DNA of 64,000 nucleotides. It comes from Abditibacterium sp. (GTDB taxonomy: Bacteria; Armatimonadota; Abditibacteriia; Abditibacteriales; Abditibacteriaceae). The notes under the pieces are model-generated. The model made no database searches, was not told the origin of the DNA, and saw nothing but the letters and a program-made list of their open reading frames with translations. Each line of letters begins with the position of its first letter. The first letter of the stretch is position 1. Of the stretch, positions 1 through 9,155 are shown piece by piece. Both the position numbers and the translations under genes were made by a program. Location: contig JAUJNG010000004.1 in NCBI GenBank assembly GCA_030448265.1, positions 145,061 through 209,060 of the forward strand, given 5' to 3'.

Positions 1-207
1 AAATTCATATCGCGTTCACCTCAAATGGCCGTTTGGCTCGCCTTACGACGCGAGTTTCCGGCAGGTGTTCACCGCGATTAGACAGAATTTATTATGGCAG
101 AGCAAGCATGGGGCCGCGTCTAAAACTCAAATTCCATGCGCGAGGTAGATTTTTGGGCGAGGTTTGGGTAAATTGAAGTTTCCTGCACCCGAAATGGCGG
201 GAAAACC
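1..207. other. Left edge, no gene supported
   Basis: Short open frames run in from the left edge on the plus strand and stop within 60 to 180 bases. None shows a recognisable domain, so I assign no gene. This may be the 3' tail of a gene lying mostly outside the window. Confidence 0.4.
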
Positions 208-651
208 ATGCCGCTCCCCGAAGCCCCCGCGACGGGACACCTGCCCTTCGAGCCACCGCCCCATTTCCCTCCCGATTTGGCACAGTTTTGGACTTTGTGG
301 CGTGCGGAAAAGTTCTGGGCGTGTCACGAGGCGCTCGAAGCAATCTGGAAACGCGAAAGCGAGCCGCGACGCAGTTTCTTGAATGGACTGATTCACGGCG
401 CCGTCGCGGTTTTTCAGCACCGGCGCGGCAATTTCATCGGCGCGGCGCGGCAACTGACGCGCGCGACGGTAAAATTGGAAGGGCACCGGCCCGCGCGCGA
501 AGGCGTTGAAATAGACGCTTTTCTGACCGGCATCGAAACTGAAATCGCGCCTTCACTGGCGCAACTGAGTGAGAAACAACGCGCCGCGCTTAGCGAACTC
601 GAAGCGCGGCTCAAAGCACACTATCCGGCGAAAACGCCACCACAAACCTAA
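208..651 (+). CDS. DUF309 family protein
   Basis: A 147-residue protein of the DUF309 type, small helical proteins of unknown biochemical role found in many bacteria. The N-terminal half carries the family pattern: FWACHEALEAIWK (about residues 36-48), then FLNGLIHGAVAVFQH, that is, a His-Glu pair on the first helix and a second helix with a conserved Gln-His. There is no signal peptide or membrane segment. It ends 2 bases before the next start, so it is probably co-transcribed with the nitrite/sulfite reductase-type gene; no functional link is known. The family assignment is from motif recognition; the function stays unknown. Confidence 0.8.
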   Translation: MPLPEAPATGHLPFEPPPHFPPDLAQFWTLWRAEKFWACHEALEAIWKRESEPRRSFLNGLIHGAVAVFQHRRGNFIGAARQLTRATVKLEGHRPAREGVEIDAFLTGIETEIAPSLAQLSEKQRAALSELEARLKAHYPAKTPPQT

Positions 652-653
652 TT

Positions 654-2312
654 ATGGCCCTTGATCCCACCAACCTTCGCGCCGCGAAGCTCAAATTCGT
701 CGAAGATGGCCGCCCCGCCACCCTCGCCGCTCTGGGCGACGAGCGCGCCACCCTCTCCTTCAACGAACGACTCAAAATCGAAAAACTTCCGCCCCAGGTG
801 TGGAACGACATCGTTGACAACTATTCCAAAAACGGCTTCGATTCCATAAGCGCAGACGACATGGAGCGCTTCAAATGGGTCGGCGTTTACCAGCAGCGTC
901 CCAAAGAGGGGCATTTCATGATGCGCCTCAAAATCGCGGGCGGTCACGTTTCCAACGCGCAGTTGCGCGGCGTCGCCAAAATCGCGCGTTTGTATGCCGA
1001 CGGCATCGCCGACATCACCACGCGCATGACGTATCAAATCCACTGGCTCACCATCGAAAATATGCCCGCCGTGATGGACGAACTCGAACAAATCGGTCTG
1101 GGCGTCAAAGTGGGAATGTTCGGCGCGTGCGGCGATATCTGCCGCAACATCGTGAGCAGCCCGCTCACCAACATCGAGCGCGAACAGGTCATTGACCCGA
1201 CGGATTTCTTCATCGAAGCCAACCAGTTTTTCTCTTCGACGCCCGAATACGCCGATCTGCCGCGCAAATTCAAAGTCGCCATCGTCGGCCACCGCGCGGG
1301 CGCGCAGTGCGAAATCAACGACTTGTCCTTCTACGGCGTCCAGCGCAACGACGGCAGCACCGGCTACGGCGTGATGATCGGCGGCGGGCTTTCGACCGAA
1401 CCGCACATCGCGCAGGACTTGGGCGTTTTCGTTAAGCCCGAAGAAGCGATGAAGGTCATGGAGGCGCTGATTCGCATCTACCGCGATCACGGCTACCGCA
1501 AGAGCCGCAAACACGCGCGCGTCAAATTTCTCGTCGCCGACTGGGGCGCCGCCAAATATCTCGAAGAAACTGAAAAGGTGCTTGGTTATTCGCTCGAAAA
1601 GGCCGAATCGACGCCGCAAAACGTCAAGGGCTACGAAGACCATTACGGCATCCACCCGCAGATGCAGGATGGGCTTTCCTACATCGGCGTCCCCGTTGTC
1701 GGGGGCCGCGTTACGTCGGATCAGTGGGATGCCATCGCCGACATCGCGCAGGAATTCGGCGACGGAACCGTCCGTCTCACGGTGATGCAGTCGTTCTACA
1801 TTCCCAACGTCCCAACCGAGAAGGCGCCCGCCGCCGTCGCTCGATTGGACGTCATTGGGCTTCCGGTCGAGGTTTCCGCCGTGCGAAGCGGCATGGTGGC
1901 CTGCACCGGCATTCAATACTGCAACCTCGCCGTCGCCGAAACCAAGAACCGCGCCAAAGACATCGTGATGTGGCTCGATGACAACATGAAGTTTTCCGAA
2001 GCCGAACATCTGCGCGTCAACCTCAACGGCTGCCCGAACTCGTGCGGCCAGCACTGGATCGCCGACATCGGCTTTCAAGGCGCGACGAAGACAGTCGAGG
2101 GCATTAAGAAAGAGTTCTTCGACGTGTATTTGGGCGGGCAACTCGGCTCCGACGCGCGATTCAATCGCCGCATCAAGCGCATTCCCGCCGAGGACGTGCC
2201 GATGGCGATCAAAACCATCTCCGAAAAGTATTCGGCGCAGAAACAGGGCGACGAAACCTTCGCGGATTGGGTGAAACGTCGTAGCGATGAAGAATTGGAA
2301 GTGTTGTTTTAA
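654..2312 (+). CDS. nirA: Ferredoxin-type nitrite/sulfite reductase (siroheme, 4Fe-4S)
   Basis: A 552-residue cytoplasmic enzyme that reduces nitrite to ammonium or sulfite to sulfide with six electrons, using a coupled siroheme and 4Fe-4S centre. The cluster ligands are visible as C417-x5-C423 (CTGIQYC) and C460-x3-C464 (GCPNSCGQ), the plant/cyanobacterial arrangement. Two homologous halves are apparent, each with a ferredoxin-like fold region followed by a siroheme-binding domain; the N-terminal half has the RMTYQIHW pattern. Length fits the ferredoxin-dependent enzymes. Nitrite and sulfite reductases of this class cannot be separated by eye, and the gene symbol assumes nitrite. A sulfate transport operon 20 kb away makes a sulfite role possible. 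The start lies 2 bases after the DUF309 stop. Confidence 0.88.
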   Translation: MALDPTNLRAAKLKFVEDGRPATLAALGDERATLSFNERLKIEKLPPQVWNDIVDNYSKNGFDSISADDMERFKWVGVYQQRPKEGHFMMRLKIAGGHVSNAQLRGVAKIARLYADGIADITTRMTYQIHWLTIENMPAVMDELEQIGLGVKVGMFGACGDICRNIVSSPLTNIEREQVIDPTDFFIEANQFFSSTPEYADLPRKFKVAIVGHRAGAQCEINDLSFYGVQRNDGSTGYGVMIGGGLSTEPHIAQDLGVFVKPEEAMKVMEALIRIYRDHGYRKSRKHARVKFLVADWGAAKYLEETEKVLGYSLEKAESTPQNVKGYEDHYGIHPQMQDGLSYIGVPVVGGRVTSDQWDAIADIAQEFGDGTVRLTVMQSFYIPNVPTEKAPAAVARLDVIGLPVEVSAVRSGMVACTGIQYCNLAVAETKNRAKDIVMWLDDNMKFSEAEHLRVNLNGCPNSCGQHWIADIGFQGATKTVEGIKKEFFDVYLGGQLGSDARFNRRIKRIPAEDVPMAIKTISEKYSAQKQGDETFADWVKRRSDEELEVLF

Positions 2313-2340
2313 GGGTTTCAAATCAGAAAAGGCGAGGCTT

Positions 2341-2443
2341 CATTCCGAGGAGGCCCGACGAGGAATCGGTGATAGTTTTCACCAATTTTCGGCCAAAAGA
2401 ACTCCAAACTATCACCGATTCCTCGTCGGGCCTCCTCGGAATG
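2341..2443. repeat. Perfect 35-bp inverted repeat, 33-nt loop
   Basis: Arms 2341-2375 and 2409-2443 are exact reverse complements. Each contains CATTCCGAGGAGGCCCGACG at its outer end. It fills the gap downstream of the reductase gene. There is no U-tract, so it is not a canonical intrinsic terminator. The spacer before the next gene also holds a small GACGCC/GCGTC stem near 2524-2540. Confidence 0.95.
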
Positions 2444-2568
2444 ACAACGCCCTATTGAGTCGTAACTTGGGTTTCTCTTCGGGTGATTGCAGCGCCCATC
2501 CGCTTGATTTATGATTCCATTGAAGACGCCATTTTGCGTCTCCACACTCAGGTTGAGAAGGAGTTTCA

Positions 2569-4290
2569 ATGGACACACCGCGTGAGAAATCGGGGCACTG
2601 GCTGGAATCGCTCGCCGTTCGCTCCGCCATCGTGATGGCGCTTTTGTTCGGCCTCATGTTCGCCGTTGGCATCGGGCTTTTGTGGTATTTAAACCAGCCG
2701 ATGTGGATAGCGCTGCTCTTCGGCTTCGTCGTGGTTTTCGGGCAATATCTGGTTTCGCCCTGGATCCTCGACCGCCTTTTCCAGATCAACTGGGCGCGCG
2801 GCGCGCAAATGGGCGCGGAATTCGACCTCTGGCTGACCAACGCCTGCATTGGGTTGAAAATCGAAAAGCCGCGTCTGGGCATCATCGAAGACGGCAATCC
2901 CAACGCGTTCACCTACGGTCGCACGCGCCGCGATGCGCGCGTCGTGGTGACATCGGGCCTGCTCGAAATGCTCTCGCCCGCCGAAGTGCGCGCGGTTGTG
3001 GCTCACGAACTGGAACACGTCGCGCATCGCGATTTCATCGTGATGACCGTCGCGCAGTCGATCCCCCTCGTGCTTTACATCTTCTACGTTTGGACGCGCG
3101 AACGCGCCCGCGACGGCCTGGGCGCCCTCGCGGTTTCTCTGGGCGCTTACGCGGTTTATATCGCCTCGCAGTTCATCGTGCTGTCACTGTCGCGCGTGCG
3201 CGAATTTTTCGCCGACGAAGGCGCCGGCGACCTCACGCGCGATCCCAATTCCCTGGCTACGGCGTTGGTGAAAATTTCCTACGGCCTCGCGCCGCGAAGC
3301 GAACAAGTCGCCTACGAAGCCGCTCTCGCCGAGCAAAAAGACAAAAAATCCAAAACGCAAGTCGCCAAACCGCGCGATCTGGGCGCGGCGCGCGCTCTGG
3401 GCATCTGCAATCTCGACAACGCGGGCACTTTCGCCATGAGCGCCGCCGACGCGAGCGGCGCGTTCAGCCCCGCTTTGATGCAACGCGCGGTGCAGTGGGA
3501 TTTGAAAAATCCCTGGGCCAAATGGTATGAACTCAACTCGACGCATCCTCTCACCGCGCGGCGTCTGGGTGCTCTGAGCGCGCAGGCGCTGCGTCTGGGC
3601 CAGACGCCCGCCGCCGCCGTGCGGGAAGACGCGCGCGTTTATCGCGGCCATTTCTGGGGCGAGTTTTTGCTGTCCGCGCTGCCGTTTCTGCTGGCGCTCG
3701 CGGGATATTTCGGCGGTTTCGTGTTGCTCGATCAGGGCGGCGCGGCGAGTTGGAGTCCGGCTCTGGCGGGCTACGGCATCGGGCTTTTGCTCAAGACCAT
3801 GCTGGTTTATCCGCCGTTGCAAGGCCGTCAGCGTAGCGTGGCGGATCTGGTCGGCGAGGAACTCGAAGCGTCGGGCGTGCATGGCGTGCCCTGCGAAATC
3901 GAGGGTGAAATCGTGGGTCGCGGCGTGCCAGGCTTGTTCTGGTCGAAAGATCTGGTGCTGCGCGACGCGAGCGGCTTTTTGACGCTGCAATATCGCCAGC
4001 CGTTTTTGGTTTTGGAACTGCTGTTCGGCGTTTTGCGCGCGCAGCGCTTCGTCGGACAAAACGTGCGCGTCAAAGGCTGGTATCGCCGAGCGCCGGTGCC
4101 TTACATCGAAGTCGAACGCCTCGCAAGCCAAAACGGAAGCGACGGTTTGCGCTGCTATTTCCGCCAGGGCACGCTGTTCTGGGGCGTGTTTCTCCTCGCG
4201 CTGGGCGGCTGGGCGACGGCGACGCAAACCGATATCATGTCCGCGCTGTGGAACGCATTTCTCTTCATCGCGGAGTTGTTCGGGCGTTGA
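2569..4290 (+). CDS. M48-family membrane zinc metalloprotease
   Basis: A 573-residue integral-membrane peptidase related to HtpX/Ste24. Two hydrophobic segments occupy about residues 20-65. The zinc motif VVAHELEHVAHRD has H146, E147 and H150 of HExxH. The preceding GNPNAFTYGR pattern and a downstream REFFADEGA supply the third ligand region typical of M48 enzymes. The C-terminal 220 residues carry further membrane spans and a soluble segment not needed for catalysis, making the protein longer than HtpX (about 290). HtpX-type enzymes degrade damaged membrane proteins; that role is inferred here. The start is supported by AAGGAG seven bases upstream of the ATG. Confidence 0.9.
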   Translation: MDTPREKSGHWLESLAVRSAIVMALLFGLMFAVGIGLLWYLNQPMWIALLFGFVVVFGQYLVSPWILDRLFQINWARGAQMGAEFDLWLTNACIGLKIEKPRLGIIEDGNPNAFTYGRTRRDARVVVTSGLLEMLSPAEVRAVVAHELEHVAHRDFIVMTVAQSIPLVLYIFYVWTRERARDGLGALAVSLGAYAVYIASQFIVLSLSRVREFFADEGAGDLTRDPNSLATALVKISYGLAPRSEQVAYEAALAEQKDKKSKTQVAKPRDLGAARALGICNLDNAGTFAMSAADASGAFSPALMQRAVQWDLKNPWAKWYELNSTHPLTARRLGALSAQALRLGQTPAAAVREDARVYRGHFWGEFLLSALPFLLALAGYFGGFVLLDQGGAASWSPALAGYGIGLLLKTMLVYPPLQGRQRSVADLVGEELEASGVHGVPCEIEGEIVGRGVPGLFWSKDLVLRDASGFLTLQYRQPFLVLELLFGVLRAQRFVGQNVRVKGWYRRAPVPYIEVERLASQNGSDGLRCYFRQGTLFWGVFLLALGGWATATQTDIMSALWNAFLFIAELFGR

Positions 4291-4332
4291 GGAAGCAAAA
4301 GGGGAAAGGCGAGGCTCAGTCGAGAAGCATAT

Positions 4333-4515
4333 ATGTTTGTTTTTAAGATTCCTGCGGTGGGTGTTAGCACGGTGCTTGGTGTATTGGTCTACATCATAGC
4401 TGTCAAATACTTACTTTTGCCCAACATCTGGCTATTGGCTGTCTTTCCGGTTGCCTTTATAACGGGTATACTTGCGCTTCTCATTTATAATTGGTGGGTT
4501 TTTCGTGAACTTTAG
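4333..4515 (+). CDS. Small two-span membrane protein
   Basis: A 60-residue ORF that is almost entirely hydrophobic, with two likely membrane helices (about residues 8-29 and 32-53) and a short charged tail. No family is recognised. It lies 42 bases after the protease gene in the same direction. Base composition is more AT-rich than the flanking genes, as is the following membrane gene, which suggests both came in together. There is no strong ribosome-binding site. It could be a real small membrane protein or a chance hydrophobic frame. Confidence 0.45.
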   Translation: MFVFKIPAVGVSTVLGVLVYIIAVKYLLLPNIWLLAVFPVAFITGILALLIYNWWVFREL

Positions 4516-4614
4516 AGGGAGGACACCAAGGGCAGGGTGACGCTATGGCTACGACAGTAACGACAACCTGCTGTTCTTGCCTTTTTGCCATTTTAGAAAA
4601 CACATCAGGCGATA

Positions 4615-5637
4615 ATGAGGAATATGCACAATATGATCGAGTGGCTTGATTCGCTGCCGGTCGCACTCTATCTGCTCATCGTCGTTCCGAGTGTCATCTT
4701 CGTTTTTGGCGTTTACCTGTTCCTCTTCATTCTTCTTTGGAAAGGTGAAACAATTGGCATGACTTTAAGTGCCGATAGGCCAACAGCAACAGATTATGTG
4801 CGCGCCTTCCTCGGCCTAATGATATGGCTAATGTCTATTCCATTGATGTTCGGTGCGATGATGCTCATTCTTTTGGCACCTGCGCTATTCTACGAAAAAG
4901 TTTTAGGATGGCCTCGTGATATTTCCTCTGTTGTCGGCATCTTGACGCCTTTCATCCTGATAAGCCCGTTCTGGATTCGGTCGTGTAGAAAAAATAAAGA
5001 ATCCCCGCCGCGAGCAGCGGGGTATTTCAAGGAGAGTGTAACTTTGGCTGTCAAGGCACAGCGTAGTGGTAGCTGCCAGTCAAAAGAGGGCCAACTGGTC
5101 AGAGGAGGTGAGCGCGGGGGAGTGAGCGGCATAGAGTTGTTGGTAGGTCAAATCTTGACCTTTTTCCTGGCCTTGGTCGCGCACATAATCCGCGATGGTG
5201 TGTTCGTTGCCCTGGGGCCCCACCGTCGAGACAAAGTAGCCATCCGACCAGAACTCGCCGCCCCACAACTGCTTCTTGACCTGAGGACACCGCTTGAACA
5301 CTTCGCGCGCCGTGAGGCTCTTGAGAATGGTGATGATTTTGGTGGGGCTGTAGGTGGGCACCGACTGCACCAGAAAATGCACATGGTCGCCATCGGTGCC
5401 AATTTCCAAAAATTCGATCTCGTAGCGCCGCGCGATGTCCAGACACACCTCGCGCACTGCCTCGTCCACAGCATGGTCAATCACCACACGCCGATATTTG
5501 GCAGGAAACACCGCATGGTAAAGCAACACGCTCACATTGTGACTTTTATGGATGAGACGGCTCATGCCTCAAGTCAAACACAGCGCACTCGCCTCGCTGA
5601 CGCGAGGCTCCAATCGCCGCAAGCGGCGGGGTATTGA
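4615..5637 (+). CDS. Membrane protein with C-terminus overwritten by an IS200 insertion
   Basis: The first ~128 residues form a plausible membrane protein: a hydrophobic helix at about 15-42, two more at about 63-100 and 105-120, ending in a basic SCRKNK segment at 4999. From about 5000 onward the frame reads antisense through the transposase, so residues after ~128 are not native. If the inserted DNA is removed (about 5000-5636), the frame continues as KDPQKNK and stops at 5654-5656, a natural-looking end. The gene is AT-rich relative to its neighbours. No family is recognised. The reconstruction is inference that depends on the exact insertion boundary. Confidence 0.5.
   Translation: MRNMHNMIEWLDSLPVALYLLIVVPSVIFVFGVYLFLFILLWKGETIGMTLSADRPTATDYVRAFLGLMIWLMSIPLMFGAMMLILLAPALFYEKVLGWPRDISSVVGILTPFILISPFWIRSCRKNKESPPRAAGYFKESVTLAVKAQRSGSCQSKEGQLVRGGERGGVSGIELLVGQILTFFLALVAHIIRDGVFVALGPHRRDKVAIRPELAAPQLLLDLRTPLEHFARREALENGDDFGGAVGGHRLHQKMHMVAIGANFQKFDLVAPRDVQTHLAHCLVHSMVNHHTPIFGRKHRMVKQHAHIVTFMDETAHASSQTQRTRLADARLQSPQAAGY
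5000..5637 (-). mobile_element. IS200/IS605-family element (tnpA only)
   Basis: A single-gene element of about 640 bp. It carries a Y1 (HUH) transposase and a hairpin near each end: 5003-5022 (CCCCGCCG / CAGCGGGG, one mismatch) and 5615-5628 (CGCCGC / GCGGCG). Both are followed by GGGGTATT, as expected of the subterminal hairpins this family recognises as single strands. No tnpB is present and no target duplication is expected. The exact ends are uncertain by a few bases. It has inserted into the 3' end of a membrane-protein gene. Confidence 0.8.
5080..5565 (-). CDS. tnpA: IS200-type Y1 transposase TnpA
   Basis: A 161-residue HUH-superfamily transposase that cuts and rejoins single-stranded DNA through one tyrosine. 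The metal-binding pair is seen as DHVHF (H61, H63), and the catalytic tyrosine as Y110 in FWSDGYFVSTVG, the family signature. Length is close to the 140-155 residues usual for IS200; the extra C-terminal tail (about 15 residues) is variable. All key residues are intact, so the protein should be active. The recognised substrates are hairpins, so this enzyme is a candidate for moving the many palindromes in the window, although that is speculation. Confidence 0.92.
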   Translation of the reverse strand: MSRLIHKSHNVSVLLYHAVFPAKYRRVVIDHAVDEAVREVCLDIARRYEIEFLEIGTDGDHVHFLVQSVPTYSPTKIITILKSLTAREVFKRCPQVKKQLWGGEFWSDGYFVSTVGPQGNEHTIADYVRDQGQEKGQDLTYQQLYAAHSPALTSSDQLALF

Positions 5638-5789
5638 CCCACAGAAGAATAAATAGAAACGAACCAGAAGCGGTCAGAACGCAACGTTGGTGAAGAAAGG
5701 GCCGAATTCATGCCCTTTTGCATTTAAGGCGCGCGATTTGAACGTTCTCTCCCGCGACGGCAATTTTAGAAGGAAATCCCCACATTAAT

Positions 5790-6536
5790 ATGGCACGATC
5801 ACGAGTTCCCACCGGCATCGAAGGGTTGGACGAAATTCTCACCGGCGGCCTGCCGCAGGGCAAAAGCTACCTCATCACCGGCGAACCTGGAACCGGAAAA
5901 ACCACTTTTTCGGCGGGTTTCGTCCTCGAAGGTCTCAAGCGCGGCGAAAACGGGATTTATATCTCGGTCGATGAAAAACCGGCGCACGTCGTCGAGGACG
6001 CCGAAAGTCTCGGCTGGGATTTGCGAACGCCCGTCGAAGAGGGCAAATTGACGCTTTTGGATGTCTCGCCCTACTTCAACTGGGTGCGGCAGGGCAAAAA
6101 CAACGTCATCGACACGACCGAAGTGATTCAGGATTTGTCCAAACAGATTCGCCGCATCAACGCCAAACGGTTGATTTTCGATTCGATTGTGCCCCTGGTT
6201 CTGCACCGCGAGCGCGTCCACGACGTGCAGGAGTTCATCCGCGAACTCATCTTTTCCATCGACGACAATCTGGGCTGCACCACGATCATGACGAGCCACG
6301 TCTGGCCTGGCGCGATGGGCGCGGCAGAGCATTCGGTGGAAGAGTTTCTGGTGTCGGGCGTGATTCAACTGCGTTTGGTCAGAGGCGCCGAGGGGCGCTA
6401 TCGCCGCGCCATGTTCGTGCGAAAAATGCGCGCCACGCCGGTCGAACTGCGCGAATACGTCTACGAAATTCAGCACGGGCGCGGCATCGTGATGACCGAG
6501 CCGCTCATGGAAGTGGAAAGGCGCGCGGCGTCGTAG
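5790..6536 (+). CDS. KaiC-like RecA-superfamily ATPase, single domain
   Basis: A 248-residue cytoplasmic ATPase with one RecA/KaiC core. It begins with the KaiC-type GIEGLDEILTGGLPQG motif, followed by Walker A GEPGTGKTT (residues 31-39) and a Walker B strand RLIFDS near residue 130. Circadian KaiC has two such domains; this is the single-domain type common in archaea and many bacteria, whose roles lie in signalling and are mostly uncharacterised. It is monocistronic, facing the convergent comEC gene 2 bases away. AGAAGGAAA lies upstream of the ATG with long spacing. Confidence 0.85.
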   Translation: MARSRVPTGIEGLDEILTGGLPQGKSYLITGEPGTGKTTFSAGFVLEGLKRGENGIYISVDEKPAHVVEDAESLGWDLRTPVEEGKLTLLDVSPYFNWVRQGKNNVIDTTEVIQDLSKQIRRINAKRLIFDSIVPLVLHRERVHDVQEFIRELIFSIDDNLGCTTIMTSHVWPGAMGAAEHSVEEFLVSGVIQLRLVRGAEGRYRRAMFVRKMRATPVELREYVYEIQHGRGIVMTEPLMEVERRAAS

Positions 6537-6538
6537 AT

Positions 6539-9031
6539 TCAGCGAAACGGCGTGACACGGCAGGCGGCGCGGTCGCAGTCGAGCTGCAGCGCGCCGCCCA
6601 AATCGGTGCGAAAAACTGCGACATTGGCGTCGGTGAGACGGCGCAGGATTTGGGCGTGGGGATGGCCGAAACGGTTGTAGCGCCCGCAGGAAATCAGCGC
6701 GATTTGGGGATCGGCGGCTTGGAGAAATGCCGGAGTCGTGCTGGTTTTCGAGCCGTGATGCGCCACTTTGAGAACCGTGCAGCGCAAATGGGCGCCGCGC
6801 TGCAATAGCCGTTCTTCGCCCGCGCTTTCGATGTCGCCGGTGAAGAGAAGCGAGTTCTGGCCGAAATCGAGGCGCAACACGATGGAGTTGTCGTTTTCCG
6901 CTTCCAGGAGCGGCGCCGACGGCGCCAGAACGCGCAGTTTGACTTCGCCCATCTCGAAATTTTGCCCCGCGCGCGGCGCCAGAATCGGGACTTTGGCTTG
7001 CGCGAGTGCTTTTCGCAGTTCGAGATAATCGACCAGCGCCGGATCAATACTCTGGCGGCCCGCCCCTGCGCCATCGAGAAACGCGCCGATGGGAATTTCA
7101 CGCGCCAGTGCCGCCAGGCCGTTGCAATGATCGGCGTCGGCGTGCGTCAAAACCAACAGGTCGAGCCGTTCCACGCCCAGACTTTGCAGCGCGGGCACCA
7201 AAACCTGCGCGCCGATGTCGCTCCTTTCGCGCCCTTCGAGACTGCCGCCATCGATGAGAACGTTCTGGCCCGACGGCGCGCGAATCAAAATCGCTTCGCC
7301 CTGCCCGACATCGAACATGGTGACGCGCAAATCGGGATTGGCTGGCCCGCGCAGCAGCCACAACAGCCACAGCGAGACGCCCAGAAAGAGCGGCACGAGC
7401 GACCAGGGGCGCAGTCGAGGCATTTTAGGTTGCAGCTTTTGGCGCCAGTCGAGATAAAGCGGCTTCCAATCGAAAGAAAGCGGTGCAAGGGCCGCGAAAA
7501 AGAGCACGTAACAGGCGATGGGCCACCACAGACCAGGCGGCGGAGCGTCGAATCGCGCGCCAGGCGAGAGCGCGAAAGCGTGCGCCACGCTCGCCACACC
7601 CCGCGTGAGGTAGTAGTTGACGAGGTTGAACGGCGAAAAAATCAGCCCGACCAGTCCGGTGCCGACCATCAGTCCCGCGAGCGGGACGGCGATAAAATTG
7701 GCGCCCACGCCCGCTGCGCTGAAGGAGCCGAAATGGAAGAGCGAAATCGGCATCGTCGCGGCCTGCGCGCCCAGCGAGAGCGCCGCGAGTTGGTAAATCC
7801 CGCCGCGCCCGAAACGCGCCGCGAAGAGTCTGGCGATGGCGGGCGCCAGAACCATCAAGCCCCAGGTCGCGGCGAAGGTGAGTTGAAACGACAGGCTCCA
7901 GGCGTTGAGCGGGTCGAGAACGAGCAGAATCAAAATCGCCACGCTCCACAGCGAGAGGCCATCGACATCGCGGCCCAGAAGCAGCGCCCAGGTCAGCAAA
8001 ACGCCGCCCAGCGTCGCGCGCCAGATCGAGGCGGCGCCGCCCGCAAGCAGCGCGTAAAGCACCAGAATTGGCACGATAACGAGAAGCAATGGCGCGCGTT
8101 TGAGTCCCAGACCGCGCGCCGCCCACAATAAAATCACGGTCAAAAACGCGACCTGCGTGCCCGAAGCGACCAAAACGTGGCTCAAACCGGCGGCGCGAAA
8201 ATCCTCGCGCAGCGTTTGCGGCAGGGGGCGCGACAGACCGCCTTCGCCAAACACCATCGCGGTCATCAGCTGCGCGTTGGCGGCGGGAAAGGGCCGCATT
8301 TGCAGCGCCATCTCGCTTCCGTCGCCGCGAAAGGCGCGTTCGTAGTGTTCCAGAATGCCCTGGCGCCACAGCGCGATGCGCCGCGCCACGAAAGTCGAGG
8401 GTTCGACTCCGAGGGTTTCGAAAACGACTGCTTTGCGTCCCAGACACCAGCACCTGTTGCCGATGAAACGCCAGAACGATGCCCGTTCGCCCCAGTTGCC
8501 AGGCGTGGGAAGCGCCGACAGTTCGACTTGCAGCGAAACGATGTCGCCGACCTGCACGCTCGTGCCGTAGGGCGCGCTCACCCAGATGCGCCCGCGACGC
8601 GGCGCGGTGCAGTCGAGGGGAAACTGCGTCGAAAAATCGCCGATGCGCGGGTAATCGGCGACGACGCCCCGCACTTGCAGTGAAATCGGTTTCAGGGGGC
8701 CGTCTAAATTCACGGGAACCGCGGTGAGGGCGGAAATATCACCCTGCGGCGGCACGATGCGGCGCGCGGCGCTGGCAGTGAAGGCGAAAAACAGGGTCGC
8801 CGCGAGGAAAAATCGCCATCTCATCCCGTTGCGGCGCATCTGCCACGCCCCAATCGCGCTCAAAAACGCCGGAAGAATTGGAAAGAGGAGGCGAGTATCG
8901 GCGCGGCTGACGGCGCCTAAAAATTCGGCCCACGCCGCGCCCGCCGCGACGCCGCCTACAGCCGCTATCGCCATCCACATCAAAGGACGAAAGCGCAGTG
9001 GATTGAGGGCACGGGAAAGCGCGGGCGACAT
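6539..9031 (-). CDS. comEC: ComEC/Rec2 DNA-uptake channel
   Basis: An 830-residue inner-membrane protein for passage of single-stranded DNA during natural transformation. In order it has N-terminal membrane helices and the ComEC N-terminal (OB-like) region (about 1-230), the multi-span competence domain (about 240-530) with the LSHVLVASGTQVAFL pattern, and a C-terminal metallo-beta-lactamase-like domain (about 565-830). That domain has VLTHADADHCNG, a GDIES strand and KVAHHGSKTS. All landmark motifs are present and the length is normal for Gram-negative ComEC. No other competence gene is adjacent. The stop is 2 bases from the stop of the convergent KaiC-like gene. Confidence 0.93.
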   Translation of the reverse strand: MSPALSRALNPLRFRPLMWMAIAAVGGVAAGAAWAEFLGAVSRADTRLLFPILPAFLSAIGAWQMRRNGMRWRFFLAATLFFAFTASAARRIVPPQGDISALTAVPVNLDGPLKPISLQVRGVVADYPRIGDFSTQFPLDCTAPRRGRIWVSAPYGTSVQVGDIVSLQVELSALPTPGNWGERASFWRFIGNRCWCLGRKAVVFETLGVEPSTFVARRIALWRQGILEHYERAFRGDGSEMALQMRPFPAANAQLMTAMVFGEGGLSRPLPQTLREDFRAAGLSHVLVASGTQVAFLTVILLWAARGLGLKRAPLLLVIVPILVLYALLAGGAASIWRATLGGVLLTWALLLGRDVDGLSLWSVAILILLVLDPLNAWSLSFQLTFAATWGLMVLAPAIARLFAARFGRGGIYQLAALSLGAQAATMPISLFHFGSFSAAGVGANFIAVPLAGLMVGTGLVGLIFSPFNLVNYYLTRGVASVAHAFALSPGARFDAPPPGLWWPIACYVLFFAALAPLSFDWKPLYLDWRQKLQPKMPRLRPWSLVPLFLGVSLWLLWLLRGPANPDLRVTMFDVGQGEAILIRAPSGQNVLIDGGSLEGRERSDIGAQVLVPALQSLGVERLDLLVLTHADADHCNGLAALAREIPIGAFLDGAGAGRQSIDPALVDYLELRKALAQAKVPILAPRAGQNFEMGEVKLRVLAPSAPLLEAENDNSIVLRLDFGQNSLLFTGDIESAGEERLLQRGAHLRCTVLKVAHHGSKTSTTPAFLQAADPQIALISCGRYNRFGHPHAQILRRLTDANVAVFRTDLGGALQLDCDRAACRVTPFR

Positions 9032-9155
9032 GAGAATAAAGGGAAGAGAATCGGCTCGCGTGTCGAGGTCAATTGGCGGATATTTTCCCTTTTCTTGAGG
9101 GTGATTGCGACTTTTTCAGGTAACGCGATGTTTGAAACCACCCCCACCCCCAGGG

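Noticed and set aside
648-2321. Very long open frame on the minus strand opposite the nitrite/sulfite reductase gene
   Set aside because: Shadow frame caused by GC-biased third positions; it has no domain, while the plus strand shows the complete siroheme/4Fe-4S motifs. The same applies to long antisense frames opposite rpoN, cysA, the HD-GYP gene and the glycosyltransferases.
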